From a virus: a DNA stretch of 64,000 bases. This document shows, piece by piece, positions 9,182 through 19,600 of the stretch. A program made the position numbers and the translations under genes. The stretch's first letter is position 1. Every line of letters starts with the position of its first letter. The stretch is taken from positions 1-64,000 of the IMG/VR virus record IMGVR_UViG_3300021356_000016; one strand, written 5' to 3'. The notes beneath the pieces were generated by a model. The model had not been told where the DNA came from and searched no databases. It saw only the letters and a program-made list of their open reading frames with translations.

Positions 9182-9825
9182 TGATAAACTCTCCAGTAAC
9201 CTTGTCCTGCAATGTAAACCATTTTAATCTTTGCACCCGAAACATTGCAGACCAAATCTTCGGCTACACCATCTTCTATTTTGTGTCCCGAGCTGATTCC
9301 TATGGATACGGTTAGATTGTTTGTGCCCCATGTTTTTCTGTAATCTAATATTTCTACATAGTCACCATCATTGGCACTTACAGGTAATCTAAGTTGCCAT
9401 GAACTCAAACTCGTATCTGCCATTATTCTGTCAGAAGCACTTGCGTTATATGCTGAACTTTGGATTTCCCATATAGATGCTAAATCATAACCTGATGAAA
9501 TTTTATTTGGTGTAACGGAACCATCAGAAGGTGCTCCTGCATCTAACGTATCACCAAGAACATAAGCAAAAAACTCAGTTCCCAAATCAGGTGCTGTCGT
9601 AAACACAACGTTTGACTGCAAAGGAGTCGTATTATCGATTGTGTATGCAACACCAGGTTCTTGTATAACACCACCCAAGGAAACTACTAACTGTTGTTCT
9701 GTACCAACGTTAAGCCAATCACCATCGTTTTTTAACTCAAACGATGTTGTTCCACCAAAGGTACCAGAAAAATCATCTACCTTCTTGTAATTAGCTATTT
9801 GTGGTTGTCTTCCGATGTAAGCCAA
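9178..9825 (-). CDS. conserved marine-myovirus fibre-like protein
   Basis: This 215-residue protein begins AYIGRQPQIANYKKVDDFSG, followed by QQLVVSLGGVIQEPGVAYTI. This arrangement is common in virion proteins of T4-like marine phages, where a short N-terminal anchor precedes a beta-rich presentation domain. The C-terminal part (DGDYVEILDYRKTWGTNNLTV) forms a jelly-roll-like beta segment. The start is TTG at 9825 with GAGG eight bases upstream; no better start is in frame. A perfect TATAAATA box lies 25 bases upstream. Confidence 0.7.
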   Translation of the reverse strand: MAYIGRQPQIANYKKVDDFSGTFGGTTSFELKNDGDWLNVGTEQQLVVSLGGVIQEPGVAYTIDNTTPLQSNVVFTTAPDLGTEFFAYVLGDTLDAGAPSDGSVTPNKISSGYDLASIWEIQSSAYNASASDRIMADTSLSSWQLRLPVSANDGDYVEILDYRKTWGTNNLTVSIGISSGHKIEDGVAEDLVCNVSGAKIKMVYIAGQGYWRVYQ

Positions 9826-9849
9826 TTGAGTATCCTCTATGTTTTTCTT

Positions 9850-9857
9850 TATTTATA
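9850..9857 (-). promoter_or_regulatory. T4-type late promoter box
   Basis: The minus-strand TATAAATA lies 25 bases before the TTG start at 9825, in the short gap after the 1494-residue gene. The spacing matches the other late boxes of the window. Confidence 0.78.
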
Positions 9858-9858
9858 A

Positions 9859-12800
9859 TCAGTAGTTAGGACCGGGATGGTTAGTGTATCCCAATACTAC
9901 GTTTGCACTGAATGTATCTCCTACTTCACCGGTAGGCACAACAAAGTATCCAACATCATCAAGCACAACTTGATTTGTACTAGGTGCTGTTTTGTCTTTA
10001 TAGAAATCATTGCTGAGTAAAACTTCATAATCTGTAGCATCAGTTACATTACGAATAGCAGGAGCGTCTTCTGTATGGATTCTAAAAAAGTCCTTGTGCT
10101 GATAACCAGTTTTAGATGAGTTGTCTCCTATAAACTTAACATCTGAGGGAGGAGTATAAGTAAACTCAACATTACTCCATCCGCCTGTTTGTGCAGTGAT
10201 GCCAATATAGTATGGGTTACTTGATGTGCTAGTCAGGCTTGTATAGAAAACAGATCCGTTTCTACTATAGGTTATAGTCGTTCCCGTTTTTTGTATTTGA
10301 AACTTGTCACCGATTTTCCAGTTTGATGAGTCCTCAGTAAAAGGATTCGACGCGCCTTCATACACGGCGACATCTCTGCTGGAAGCTGTTGTTGGATGTG
10401 AAGAAACATAAACACCATATTTTGCTTCTGTGCGAGCATACATTTGATCTTGCAGAGTTGGTGTATCACTTACAAACATGCCATTACGAAACAATGATGT
10501 GTTTTGAGTATTTGCAAGTTCAATAAATCCGGACAATGTAAAGTTAGTTCCTCCACTAGCAGGTAGTGAATACCATCTCACAATTTCATTGCTGTCACTA
10601 AATACATGTCCTAAATTGGAAGGTGAAAATGATTGGAAGTTTTCGTCATTTTCAGACGTAGGATTAATCATTTCATCACGCATGCTAAACATTACACGAT
10701 CTGTTCTTGCACCAGTATTCGTGACTTGCGTGAAGTTGTAATCCACAGGATGGATATACTCATAGTTGGTCCAATCAAATTCGTTTGTGTTATCTTTAAA
10801 TATTCCTTCAGAAACAACGAACGTCCAGAAATCTCCATCCTCCCAAGAATCAGATGGCGATGGTGTATATGACGGCCATGCTACCTTTATCCCATCTTCG
10901 ATTGTTTCTTCATTAGTATGAGTTTGTCTTCCATCTTGCAACGATTCTGTCATTAACCATTCAGCTGCTTTGTTTCCCGAAATGCTTCCTGGTGTGGTGT
11001 TATCATTTTCTATATCAGATATGCTCCACTTACTATCGTGAACAGCGAAGTTTGTCATTCTTCCATTCAAAAAATGAAGAGGCAATGACTTACCATTCAC
11101 ATCTGATATTGCATCTACACCAATGTAGAACTTAGCATTACCTGATTGGTTGCGCCAATCAACTGCGTTAGTTAAAGTTACTCCGCCTATTTGTGTGCCG
11201 TTAATATAAAGGTTTGCGCTTGTGTTATCGACTGTCACCACGAATCTGTTGTTAGCGCTGAACTGATCGTTTTCACTGTTAAGATATGCAGAAGCAGAAC
11301 CAAGATCGGCAAACACTGTATTTCCAGTAGCATTGCCTATCAAAACAATGTTCTCAGAACTTCGATCTTCAAAAAGAGTATCTGCGCTCTGTGAATATCT
11401 GTTTTTGAAGTTTAACCATAAGCTAATGCGATTGTCCGTATAAGGCTCGTGATAATCAAAAATGCATTGGCCTGTTTGCGCGTTATATTGCTTGTCTCTT
11501 GCATCTAAGCTAAACGCAAATGTAGCATCTGGCGAAGTTGACCAAGTATAACTTGAGCCATCAAACAGTTCGGTCCCATCGCAGTATGCGTCACCAGCAA
11601 AAATAGCAGTATTCCAATCAAAGCCTATTCTCTTTAGATCCACTGCACTGTTTTTGCTTCCCGTTAGAGCAGCAGTATCATTGAAAGGTTGACCATAGCC
11701 TTCTACCCAGGCAGATCCATTCCAACCATATCTTCTCCAACGGACTTGTCTTCCCATTGGACTTCTGCCATCCCATGATGTTGGATTACTTAGTTCACCA
11801 CCATATTTTAGAGTAGTGTCATCAGTATTATAGTTTTCCATTCCTCTTCGACTAATGCCCGTGTTAAAATAACCAGCATAAGGTGTAGAATTTCTCAATC
11901 TATTGTACGATGCATCATGTGTTAAGCACATTGCACTGGAGTTTGGAAAAATAGTTGATACACCTATGTAATTAAAAATATTACTGGTCTCGTTTGCGTC
12001 GCTGGTTGCTTCTTGGTTTGTTTCATCTTCTATAGTTGCCTCAAAGGTATGAAACGTGCGCCTTTGAAGTGAAACTTCGCCAGTAAGCGTTCCGGATATG
12101 TAAGGAACATCGTTCCTATTTAAAGCAGAATCTGTTTTATTTACTATAGGACTCGAACCAAATGCATTGTTGAGGGATCTGCCAAAACCATTGGTAGTAC
12201 TTGGCCAAGATGGGTAGTATGGTTGGTCATTAAAAAATACAGGATATGTGGTGAAAACATCTATATTGTTTTCATCTATAAAAAAATCTTTAATCCAAAT
12301 TGAACCTTTATCGGTACAGTGTAATAACGTATTGTAATACTTTTGACTTAATACTAGAGCATCTGTTATTTTCAGGCGATCTCTAACAAAGGTCTCGTTT
12401 ATACTTAGCTGTTCTGTGCTTTTTACAGTACTTTGTGTACTTCCTGTGTACCAAAAAATATCTTGTGTAATATCTGATACTGTCGTGTTGGCAAACATAA
12501 CTGCCAAGTGGTGATCCGTGTGCTCAGGATCTCCTATTAAACCAGTTATGTTCGAACGTTCTCCACTCCTAGCAGTAAATGTACTGTTTGTAAATGTTAT
12601 AGAATTGCTATCATTTAAAGTAGGATTGTCACTGTACACTAATCCGCCTTCAAACATGGCGTATATTCTGTTATTTCCAGTAAAACACACACCGTAACAG
12701 TTTCCAGTTTGAATGCTGTTCGTTGATACAGACATTACGTTTGCTGTTGGTGATCCGGTAATATCTGAAATTCTTATGAGACCTTGAACCCTATCACAAC

Positions 12801-14343
12801 ACCAAATGTTGTTGTTTGCATCTGTTGTTAACTGAGTTAGATAACTGAAATTCATGTTAGTTCTAGCACTATCAAAATTCCAGAACCAGCCTTTATGCAC
12901 TTGCAACAAAGTGATTCCATCGAAATCATGTGTCATAATATGCGTCTTTGCTAAGCTGCTATCGTGGCGAAATCTGTTAAACAATCTTGGGTTTGTAACG
13001 CCATGCATACCAAAACCGCTTGTAGCACTAGTAAAATCAACTGCTTTGATTTGTCTTATACCAGCAGTATCATTTCCGCTACCTGGTTGGTAATCGGCAT
13101 CCTGCATTGTGAATATTCCAGAGAGCCAAGGCATTGATATTAGTTCACCATTGCCGTGCCAATATAACTCGTTATTTGTGTCAGTGTCATGATGGTATAA
13201 ATGAAAATCTTCGACTGCCCAGTTATAATAAACACTTGAGCCAGTATCACCGGTGCCACTTACTTCTACTCTGTAGTGTTTCGGAAAATCTGGATTCGTC
13301 CAGTTCACGCCATTTGCGTTTGGCCTACCTGCGCTGCCTGCCAAATAATCAACATCGGAAGCTGGTCTAATCGCGTTTTTAGAATGGTTATGGATAATCT
13401 GTATTGGTGAGTTGTAGTTAATAGTATCGTAGATATAGTTATTTGCTGGCAAGAAAGGAATCATGTTAATACCAGATCTTAATGAAGCAAACACTTGCCC
13501 ATTTCTTTCTGAGTTTCTTGCTATGTTTACCTGAGCACTTCTACGATCAAAACTGAAATCAGTGTCAGTACTGGTAAATGTCTCTTGTCTCAGTTTGCCA
13601 AATCCGGTTCCTTCATTACCTGATATATTGAAATAGTTGTATGATGTATTGGAGCTTGCTGGGGGATTACCCAAATCTGCACCACTATTCCAAAAGGTCT
13701 CATATCTACGGGTCAAGCCATCCGGAACCTTTGCACTCATTGATGTTTCTAAAGTGTTTGTGTAGTTTGCAATGTTTGCAATGTTTGTAGAAAAGTCAAC
13801 TCCTTCAGGCGAAATTCTATTTGTGTTAAATGCGTGTTTCCAATAGTTCTTTATTGGATACCCTAATGAAAAATCATCCGACAATGCTTCATCATAAAAG
13901 TATAAGCGATATGTAATATCAATGTTTTCGCCTGGTGCCTGTACACAAGGTGGATCTAAAAAAATATACGCAATGGTGTAATCTTCTCTTCCCGCTCTCA
14001 GCATTACGTGATAGAATGTATAGTTTCCAGGATTATCACTAAGTCTTGCGTTGAACTCCCAATATGGTGCCGGGCTACCATTTGGATATTTTGTTTTGCT
14101 TGCGTTATCAGTTACAAGAACTTCAGGTGGGAAATAAGCTTTAGCACTTATTTCCTTTGTTGATCTTTGAGTTGTTCCTATAGCGATGTTTACAGTATCA
14201 AGACCTATATTACTACTGTCCGCCCAGTGTCTGATTATAGAATAAGGAAACAAATACGTTGTTGTGTTTTCCTGTACTATAGTTTCTTTAACTTCATCAG
14301 TCACTGCATCTCTTTTTACTATAGTAACTTCACCTTTGACCAT
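9859..14343 (-). CDS. giant fibre/adhesin with LamG-like lectin domains
   Basis: This 1494-residue protein is among the largest here. The N-terminal ~130 residues (VKGEVTIVKRDAVTDE, then an IAIGTTQR segment) look like a virion anchor. Around residues 490-560 there are beta-propeller-like blade sequences (LTTDANNNIWCCDRVQGLIR). Residues about 940-1115 form a LamG/concanavalin-like jelly roll (RISLWLNF, VTVDNTSANLYINGTQIGG, FLNGRMTNFAVHD). Residues about 1288-1404 form a second lectin-like sandwich (GDKFQIQKTGTTITYSRNG). ATG 14343 is chosen over an upstream GTG because AAAGGA sits eight bases before it. It probably binds a host surface glycan; this is an inference from the domains. Confidence 0.75.
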   Translation of the reverse strand: MVKGEVTIVKRDAVTDEVKETIVQENTTTYLFPYSIIRHWADSSNIGLDTVNIAIGTTQRSTKEISAKAYFPPEVLVTDNASKTKYPNGSPAPYWEFNARLSDNPGNYTFYHVMLRAGREDYTIAYIFLDPPCVQAPGENIDITYRLYFYDEALSDDFSLGYPIKNYWKHAFNTNRISPEGVDFSTNIANIANYTNTLETSMSAKVPDGLTRRYETFWNSGADLGNPPASSNTSYNYFNISGNEGTGFGKLRQETFTSTDTDFSFDRRSAQVNIARNSERNGQVFASLRSGINMIPFLPANNYIYDTINYNSPIQIIHNHSKNAIRPASDVDYLAGSAGRPNANGVNWTNPDFPKHYRVEVSGTGDTGSSVYYNWAVEDFHLYHHDTDTNNELYWHGNGELISMPWLSGIFTMQDADYQPGSGNDTAGIRQIKAVDFTSATSGFGMHGVTNPRLFNRFRHDSSLAKTHIMTHDFDGITLLQVHKGWFWNFDSARTNMNFSYLTQLTTDANNNIWCCDRVQGLIRISDITGSPTANVMSVSTNSIQTGNCYGVCFTGNNRIYAMFEGGLVYSDNPTLNDSNSITFTNSTFTARSGERSNITGLIGDPEHTDHHLAVMFANTTVSDITQDIFWYTGSTQSTVKSTEQLSINETFVRDRLKITDALVLSQKYYNTLLHCTDKGSIWIKDFFIDENNIDVFTTYPVFFNDQPYYPSWPSTTNGFGRSLNNAFGSSPIVNKTDSALNRNDVPYISGTLTGEVSLQRRTFHTFEATIEDETNQEATSDANETSNIFNYIGVSTIFPNSSAMCLTHDASYNRLRNSTPYAGYFNTGISRRGMENYNTDDTTLKYGGELSNPTSWDGRSPMGRQVRWRRYGWNGSAWVEGYGQPFNDTAALTGSKNSAVDLKRIGFDWNTAIFAGDAYCDGTELFDGSSYTWSTSPDATFAFSLDARDKQYNAQTGQCIFDYHEPYTDNRISLWLNFKNRYSQSADTLFEDRSSENIVLIGNATGNTVFADLGSASAYLNSENDQFSANNRFVVTVDNTSANLYINGTQIGGVTLTNAVDWRNQSGNAKFYIGVDAISDVNGKSLPLHFLNGRMTNFAVHDSKWSISDIENDNTTPGSISGNKAAEWLMTESLQDGRQTHTNEETIEDGIKVAWPSYTPSPSDSWEDGDFWTFVVSEGIFKDNTNEFDWTNYEYIHPVDYNFTQVTNTGARTDRVMFSMRDEMINPTSENDENFQSFSPSNLGHVFSDSNEIVRWYSLPASGGTNFTLSGFIELANTQNTSLFRNGMFVSDTPTLQDQMYARTEAKYGVYVSSHPTTASSRDVAVYEGASNPFTEDSSNWKIGDKFQIQKTGTTITYSRNGSVFYTSLTSTSSNPYYIGITAQTGGWSNVEFTYTPPSDVKFIGDNSSKTGYQHKDFFRIHTEDAPAIRNVTDATDYEVLLSNDFYKDKTAPSTNQVVLDDVGYFVVPTGEVGDTFSANVVLGYTNHPGPNY

Positions 14344-14359
14344 TTTTTGTGTCCTTTTA

Positions 14360-15559
14360 TTAACCACCAATATTTGGATTTGTTTGAACTGTGTTTGAGA
14401 AGTTAGTCAATACACCACTTCTAGCAGCATTGGTATTTATATTGATAACCATATCTGCAGTTTCTGTAGATTTTCCTTGCAGTGTTATGTAGCCACTTGA
14501 AGGTGTTGTTACATAGTTAGAAACTCTATAAGTGAATCTACCTTCACCTGATAACTCTACAAATGCGTTTAATCGTTGACTGAACTCTATGTTTTTATAA
14601 TAGGCGATTACTCTGTATTTTCTATCAGCTACAGTTCCGCTATATCTTAAATCAGTTTTGATCGGATTCGTGTCAGGAAACTTTACCAAAACTTGTGTCC
14701 ATGTGTTTGAACCATTTGTTTGTTCTTCAACAACCCATCTATCAATCAAGTCATAATCATTTAGAAAAGTAGAAACTGTATTTGTGCCGGTGTCCGTTCC
14801 TGTGGCTGGATGATACCATTCTAGGTCCCATGAGCTAACATCACAAGCTGTGTTTGCTTGGCCCTGTATTCCTGTAGTTGTTGCACCGATTCTTCTTAAA
14901 ACGATAGCAAGATTGTGCAGATCAAATGTACTATTTCGATTTGGTTTAGTGTTTATGTTGTTTGCTGATGCGGTATTATTTTTTACGCTAACAAAAGGAA
15001 CAGTAGATGATAAGTTTTCTAGTAATCCGACGCTGTTTGGTTTAGTGTTTATGTTGTTTGCTGATGTGGTATTAACCTTAGTACTAACAAATTGTAGCGT
15101 GGTTGAGAGATTGGCTAGCGTGCCTTCACGATTTGATTTAGTGTTTATATTTCTTACATCTGCTTGGGGTGTTCCTTTAATGACCACATCATCAAACTGT
15201 TCGTCTTCTTGACCTTTATTGATGTAGAATCTGATGGTGCGATCTATAAAGTTATCAAGTAAAACTTCATAGTTTACAGTTCTCTTGTCTGTGTTAGTAA
15301 GAGAAAGATTGCCATCGGTCAACGGGTCCGGTGATATTTGTTCCCAGGTATAAGTTGTGCCTGCGGGAGGATCGTTATCTGTTAAGAGCTCGCCTAAGCG
15401 AGACACGCTTGCAGTTATGCTACCAGATTGGATACAGATGTTAAAGAAATCATCACCGGCAGTTTCTAAAACTATAGGTATTACCTTTAGCTTAGATACG
15501 ATTAATACAGTGCCTTCTATTCGTAATGAATCACCTTTAATCTCTAATATAGAAGTCAT
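14360..15559 (-). CDS. virion protein with PKD/Ig-like domains and 32-residue repeats
   Basis: This 399-residue protein was not matched to a named family. Residues about 35-110 (PPAGTTYTWEQISPDPL and following) look like a PKD- or Ig-like beta sandwich. Residues about 125-215 contain three copies of a 32-residue unit built on NINTK.N..G.L.NLS, with a weaker fourth near the C-terminus. A second Ig-like domain (DLEWYHPATG to AYYKNIEFSQRLNAFVEL) lies between. It is read together with the giant adhesin downstream, whose GTG alternative start overlaps its stop. It may be an anchor or linker for that adhesin. Confidence 0.6.
   Translation of the reverse strand: MTSILEIKGDSLRIEGTVLIVSKLKVIPIVLETAGDDFFNICIQSGSITASVSRLGELLTDNDPPAGTTYTWEQISPDPLTDGNLSLTNTDKRTVNYEVLLDNFIDRTIRFYINKGQEDEQFDDVVIKGTPQADVRNINTKSNREGTLANLSTTLQFVSTKVNTTSANNINTKPNSVGLLENLSSTVPFVSVKNNTASANNINTKPNRNSTFDLHNLAIVLRRIGATTTGIQGQANTACDVSSWDLEWYHPATGTDTGTNTVSTFLNDYDLIDRWVVEEQTNGSNTWTQVLVKFPDTNPIKTDLRYSGTVADRKYRVIAYYKNIEFSQRLNAFVELSGEGRFTYRVSNYVTTPSSGYITLQGKSTETADMVININTNAARSGVLTNFSNTVQTNPNIGG
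14940..15165 (-). repeat. three 96-bp tandem coding repeats
   Basis: The segment ggtttagtgtttatgttgtt occurs with the same phase at 14943 and 15039, and a diverged copy occurs near 15135. This gives a 96-bp (32-codon) period inside the 399-residue virion gene. Confidence 0.75.
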
Positions 15560-15568
15560 TTGAAACCA

Positions 15569-15904
15569 TTATGTAATCTCTAATACAGACATAACAACGT
15601 CTGCTGAGGTTGCAGTATTTGCAGTAACCTTGATTGAATCACCTTCAAGTAAAACTAGTTTTTGATCTCCGCCAACGACAACAAGACTCCCACCATATGC
15701 AATCGGTGCGTCCTTTATAAGATATGTAGTTGATCCGGCGTTGTTAGCATATTGAACATCAGCAGTTATTGCAGATGCTGTAATGTTTGAAATGGACAAT
15801 CCTATGACAGTCTCCGTTGCTCCAGTAGCGACCGTATGACTGCCAATCGTTGTTGCTACCGTACCAACATTATTTGAAGTGAAAACCTTAAAACTGTTTG
15901 CCAT
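15569..15904 (-). CDS. small virion/decoration-like protein
   Basis: This 111-residue, all-beta protein has a pattern common in marine phage structural modules: hydrophobic strands (VIGLSISNITASAITADVQ), an AYGGSLVVVGGDQKLVLLEG hairpin, then GDSIKVTANT. Its low charge and Gly/Thr richness suit a compact virion surface protein. It sits in the cluster after the DUF4815 baseplate gene. Its exact position in the particle is unknown. Confidence 0.65.
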   Translation of the reverse strand: MANSFKVFTSNNVGTVATTIGSHTVATGATETVIGLSISNITASAITADVQYANNAGSTTYLIKDAPIAYGGSLVVVGGDQKLVLLEGDSIKVTANTATSADVVMSVLEIT

Positions 15905-15908
15905 GTTT

Positions 15909-16409
15909 TTATCCTAATGCTATTGCGAGTGCCAATGCGTCGCTAAGTACTGTTGTGTCTTTATCATCGACGTATTTTTTGTTTGTTATGACGTTATTAG
16001 TAACGACTGTGTTTTCATAGTTATCAGCAAGAGGTACAGACAACTGACCGTTTGCCGCAAGTGTAAGTTTTGTTTGTGCTGCTCCTGCACTAGCAACTGC
16101 AAACTCCATGTCAGCACCTTCAGAACCATTTGTTATATCTGAAGAACGAACTGATACGTATCCAAAAGTATCTTCTGAAACACTGTCATTAAAGTTAAAT
16201 ACTATTCTTGATTCATTTGCAATACTTGCTGCTGAATCATTATACAACGTAACAAAGTTGATACTGTTGTCTTGTCTGAATACAGCATTGTTTGCCGTTA
16301 CAGAACTGTTTGTATTAGATATGGAGTTTACACGAGTAATGCCTTCGTTAACTCGTGTAAATCCAAGTCTAAATGTACCTGATAAATCTACATTTGCTAT
16401 GTTAGCCAT
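15909..16409 (-). CDS. putative fibre-like virion protein
   Basis: This 166-residue protein begins MANIANVDLSGTF and has Asn/Ser/Val-rich strands. The C-terminal NYENTVVTNNVITNKKYVDD resembles the coiled or knitted stem that ends many phage fibre proteins. It overlaps the coiled-coil gene upstream by 8 bases. The assignment rests on composition and context only. Confidence 0.55.
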   Translation of the reverse strand: MANIANVDLSGTFRLGFTRVNEGITRVNSISNTNSSVTANNAVFRQDNSINFVTLYNDSAASIANESRIVFNFNDSVSEDTFGYVSVRSSDITNGSEGADMEFAVASAGAAQTKLTLAANGQLSVPLADNYENTVVTNNVITNKKYVDDKDTTVLSDALALAIALG

Positions 16410-16620
16410 TTGATTGTCCGACTAATTTTGATAACATGTCCTTAATATCTTGCATCTCTTCTTTGAGGGTATTTATGTCATTGCACAATTGTGTGGCATT
16501 CATTTTTCTTTTCTTGTATGCAGCCAAACCTCCGGAATCAATTGACACCATCGCATTCGTTTGAATGTCGCGTTTAAAGTCAGATACATTTTCGATTGGT
16601 TGAAGGTTTCTTTTTGCCAT
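16402..16620 (-). CDS. small coiled-coil protein
   Basis: This 72-residue protein has a C-terminal coiled coil (INTLKEEMQDIKDMLSKLVG). Its N-terminal half contains VSIDSGGLAAYKKRKMNA, an arrangement seen in small conserved proteins beside the baseplate genes of T4-like marine phages. It may be an assembly or linker protein. It starts a few bases after the DUF4815 gene stop, without an obvious ribosome site. Confidence 0.6.
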   Translation of the reverse strand: MAKRNLQPIENVSDFKRDIQTNAMVSIDSGGLAAYKKRKMNATQLCNDINTLKEEMQDIKDMLSKLVGQSNG

Positions 16621-16624
16621 TGGT

Positions 16625-19600
16625 TTATGCCTGTAGTGCGATTGCTCTTAGATCAGATACTCTAGGAACATTTGAAAAGGTACTCGACAGTAATACAATC
16701 TTTATAGCAAAATATTTATAACCAGAATAAGTCACACTATCATACGTGTATTCAACGACTGTATTTACATCTTGTGCAGTACCGGTTAAGTTTGCTGCAG
16801 GTATTCTATACTCGTACTCCTGAACATCATCCTTGTTTTCGTAATCAGAATACAACGTTGCTTTCGTTGTTTGCTCCATTTCAAACCAGCTCTTGTTTTC
16901 AAAATCATCTGGATCATTTGCGTTCATTATCTTGTAGTAAACTTTAACATCAGAAGTATCTGGTTTGTAAGCAGTTAAGAATACTTTCAGGTCTTCTGCA
17001 TCTTGATTTTCTGCAAGTGTAACTGTTTTTGTAATGTATCTCGCAAGAGCATTACCACCAGATGCCGCAGTTTCTCCTGTTGAATCGTTATTCACGAGGT
17101 TTTCAACTGCTGCTAATGTTGCTCTATCCAAATCAATCACTGGACTAACTAAGAAGTTATCACCATTTTGTAGTTGTACTCTTAGTTTGCCACTTCGTGT
17201 GCCTGCTGCGATTGCATCCTCGGTTGGTTTGCTTAATACAAATTTTCTACTGTCAAACGTCGTGTCGCCGTTATCTTGCAACTGTCCATATGTTGTTTCT
17301 AACTGTGTGGTGGATGTTGCAAGCGCAGCTGTTATGCGCGTGTCTGTTCCTTCGGGTTCGAACTTGCCGATTGCATTGTGCAATGTATCTACAGGAACAT
17401 CAAACAACTCTGTAATGTCAGCTGTTGAGTTATTTTCGTCGTTTGTAACTTGCATGCCGGTTACAAATGTTCCACCTGAAGTTCCACTTACTCTCAGTTC
17501 ATCGTAATCCTGTGTTGCTGCATCGTAATATTCGATGGTGGCAACCGGAGTATTTTGTGCGTTGATTTTTGCTTTTGTTACTGAGTTGTTTAACTTAGCA
17601 TTTTCACCAGAAGCAAATGTTCCATTTACATCCTTGAGTCTATAACTAGATCCATCGATGATTGTGATGGTACCATTTGCACCGGATGTTTCACCGACAA
17701 GGAAATCACCATTGTTATTTGCACCACCGATGTTGGTTGCTAACGTAAGTGTTGTTTCACCTTTCAGTTCTGCTCCTATTCTATTGAAATCGGCAGAAGC
17801 ATTATTGACTTTAATATATTCTCTTTGTATCGTGTTTAGCTCTACTGTTCCGCTCGCATTTGTACCAAAGTTGGCTACATATAGTGTATACTTCAGATCT
17901 TCTTCCTGAATCGCATTCCATGTTTTGTCGTTAGAGGAAGCGAAGAATATGCCTGACGCAGGTTGTTCCGAAATCTTCTCGCCTGTACTCAGATCTTCAT
18001 CACCAATGCGTGCTGTCCATACTGCATAGTTAGGGTTGTTTGCGATCGGCTTGATGACGATAGCATACTGTGAATCTGCCTTTACATATACAGGTGTAGG
18101 GAACACAACAGTTGTTACTGCTGATGCATCATCAGAAATATTAACCGATGAAGCAGGAACATCGACCTGACCAAAAGGCAATATTCTAGGAGTAACATAA
18201 CCAGATGAAGCATCAACTTCTCTGATCTGTACGCTTACTCCGTAGGTTGCATCTTTTTTCTGGAAGTAAAGATCAATCTTACTCAAAAATACACCAGTAG
18301 TAGACTGTGCAGATTTGAATAATCCTATTCCATTCGTGTCAATTGTAAATGATTGTGCAATAGGATCGTCGCCACCACCATCATCGATATCGCCAGCAGT
18401 AGAGTCAACATCGAGGACAGGCGTTGTGCCAACTTCATCACCTTCAAGTGTAAACCGAGGAGCAACTGGTGGTAAAGGATCTCCGACAAAACTACTTGAT
18501 CTGCTCGTCGATGAAGAAGTGCGTGTATCAGTAACTCTACTAGGAACAATCTTAGGAGTTCTCGTGGAGATAACAGTTTCGCTTACTGTTTGCTGTAAAC
18601 CAGAGGCAGTGTATTCATCTCTAGCAAATGTTGTAGTTTCTCCTGATCCTGTTCTTCCCAACAAGTTGTCTGTCAAAACAAACTCTTTAGTGCCAACTCT
18701 AAATCTCATTGCACTGTTGTTCGGAATCCTGAACTGTCCGTAAACTTCGCCGTTTGTATTTACAGTTAGTTGTGTTCCGTATGAGCTAGGATTAGCAAAA
18801 GAACTATCAGTACTCCTACAATAATCGCTTACATCTTCGCCGTCAAAGAATGGATAGACCTTTGCACCAGGTTTCATACCGATTGCTTTGAAATCTACGA
18901 TTCTTGAACGCATGAAAGGAACTAAGTTAACATTTCTTACAGAAGTTCCAGCAGATTGAGTCTGCGTTTCAGGAACAACAATATTTCGAATGCCTGTTCT
19001 TTGTTGTCCTAATGTCGTTGTTGTAATGTTGCTTGTTAAAGTGCCTGCTCGTCCACCTCTATTTGTTCTTGTTTGTTCGGTGCGAGTACTAATGTCACGG
19101 TTGATTGTTTCCCAACTACCCCATTCAGTTCCCCAGCTGTTTGCTAAGAACTGCCAGTTATCGGTGTTTAAGTCAAAATCAACTTGTACATCTGGTGCTG
19201 TTGTGGTGTCTGTCCAAATATCACCGTCCGGTGTTAACTCTAACTCACCCGACCAGCTGTAAAACAATCCTGTCGCGTTTCGAATATTTGAAGCCAAAGG
19301 TTGATTTACTAAAACAGAATGGCTTTGTATCGGCAAAGTTACATATGAGCCATTCTTTTCAACACCCGCTGAAGTCGTAGCATTATACTCTACAGGTATA
19401 TCTCTAACAATAAAAGAAGGACGTATTTCATTTTTTTCTTTGTCAATGGATATCTTGTAATCGGCATTCTTTACATTGCCAACATTATGGCCAGTAAATG
19501 GATCAACAAGAATGCCGTTCTTGAAACGATCAAGTCCATTTGCATCAGTGATGGTCATGTTTTTCGTATCAGATTCAAGCATAGACAATGATGTGTAGTA

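Noticed and set aside
16713-16720. TATAAATA boxes inside genes (also 24380-24387)
   Set aside because: They lie 90-140 bases before the next gene and inside coding sequence, unlike the 25-28-base spacing of the accepted boxes; possible but not supported.
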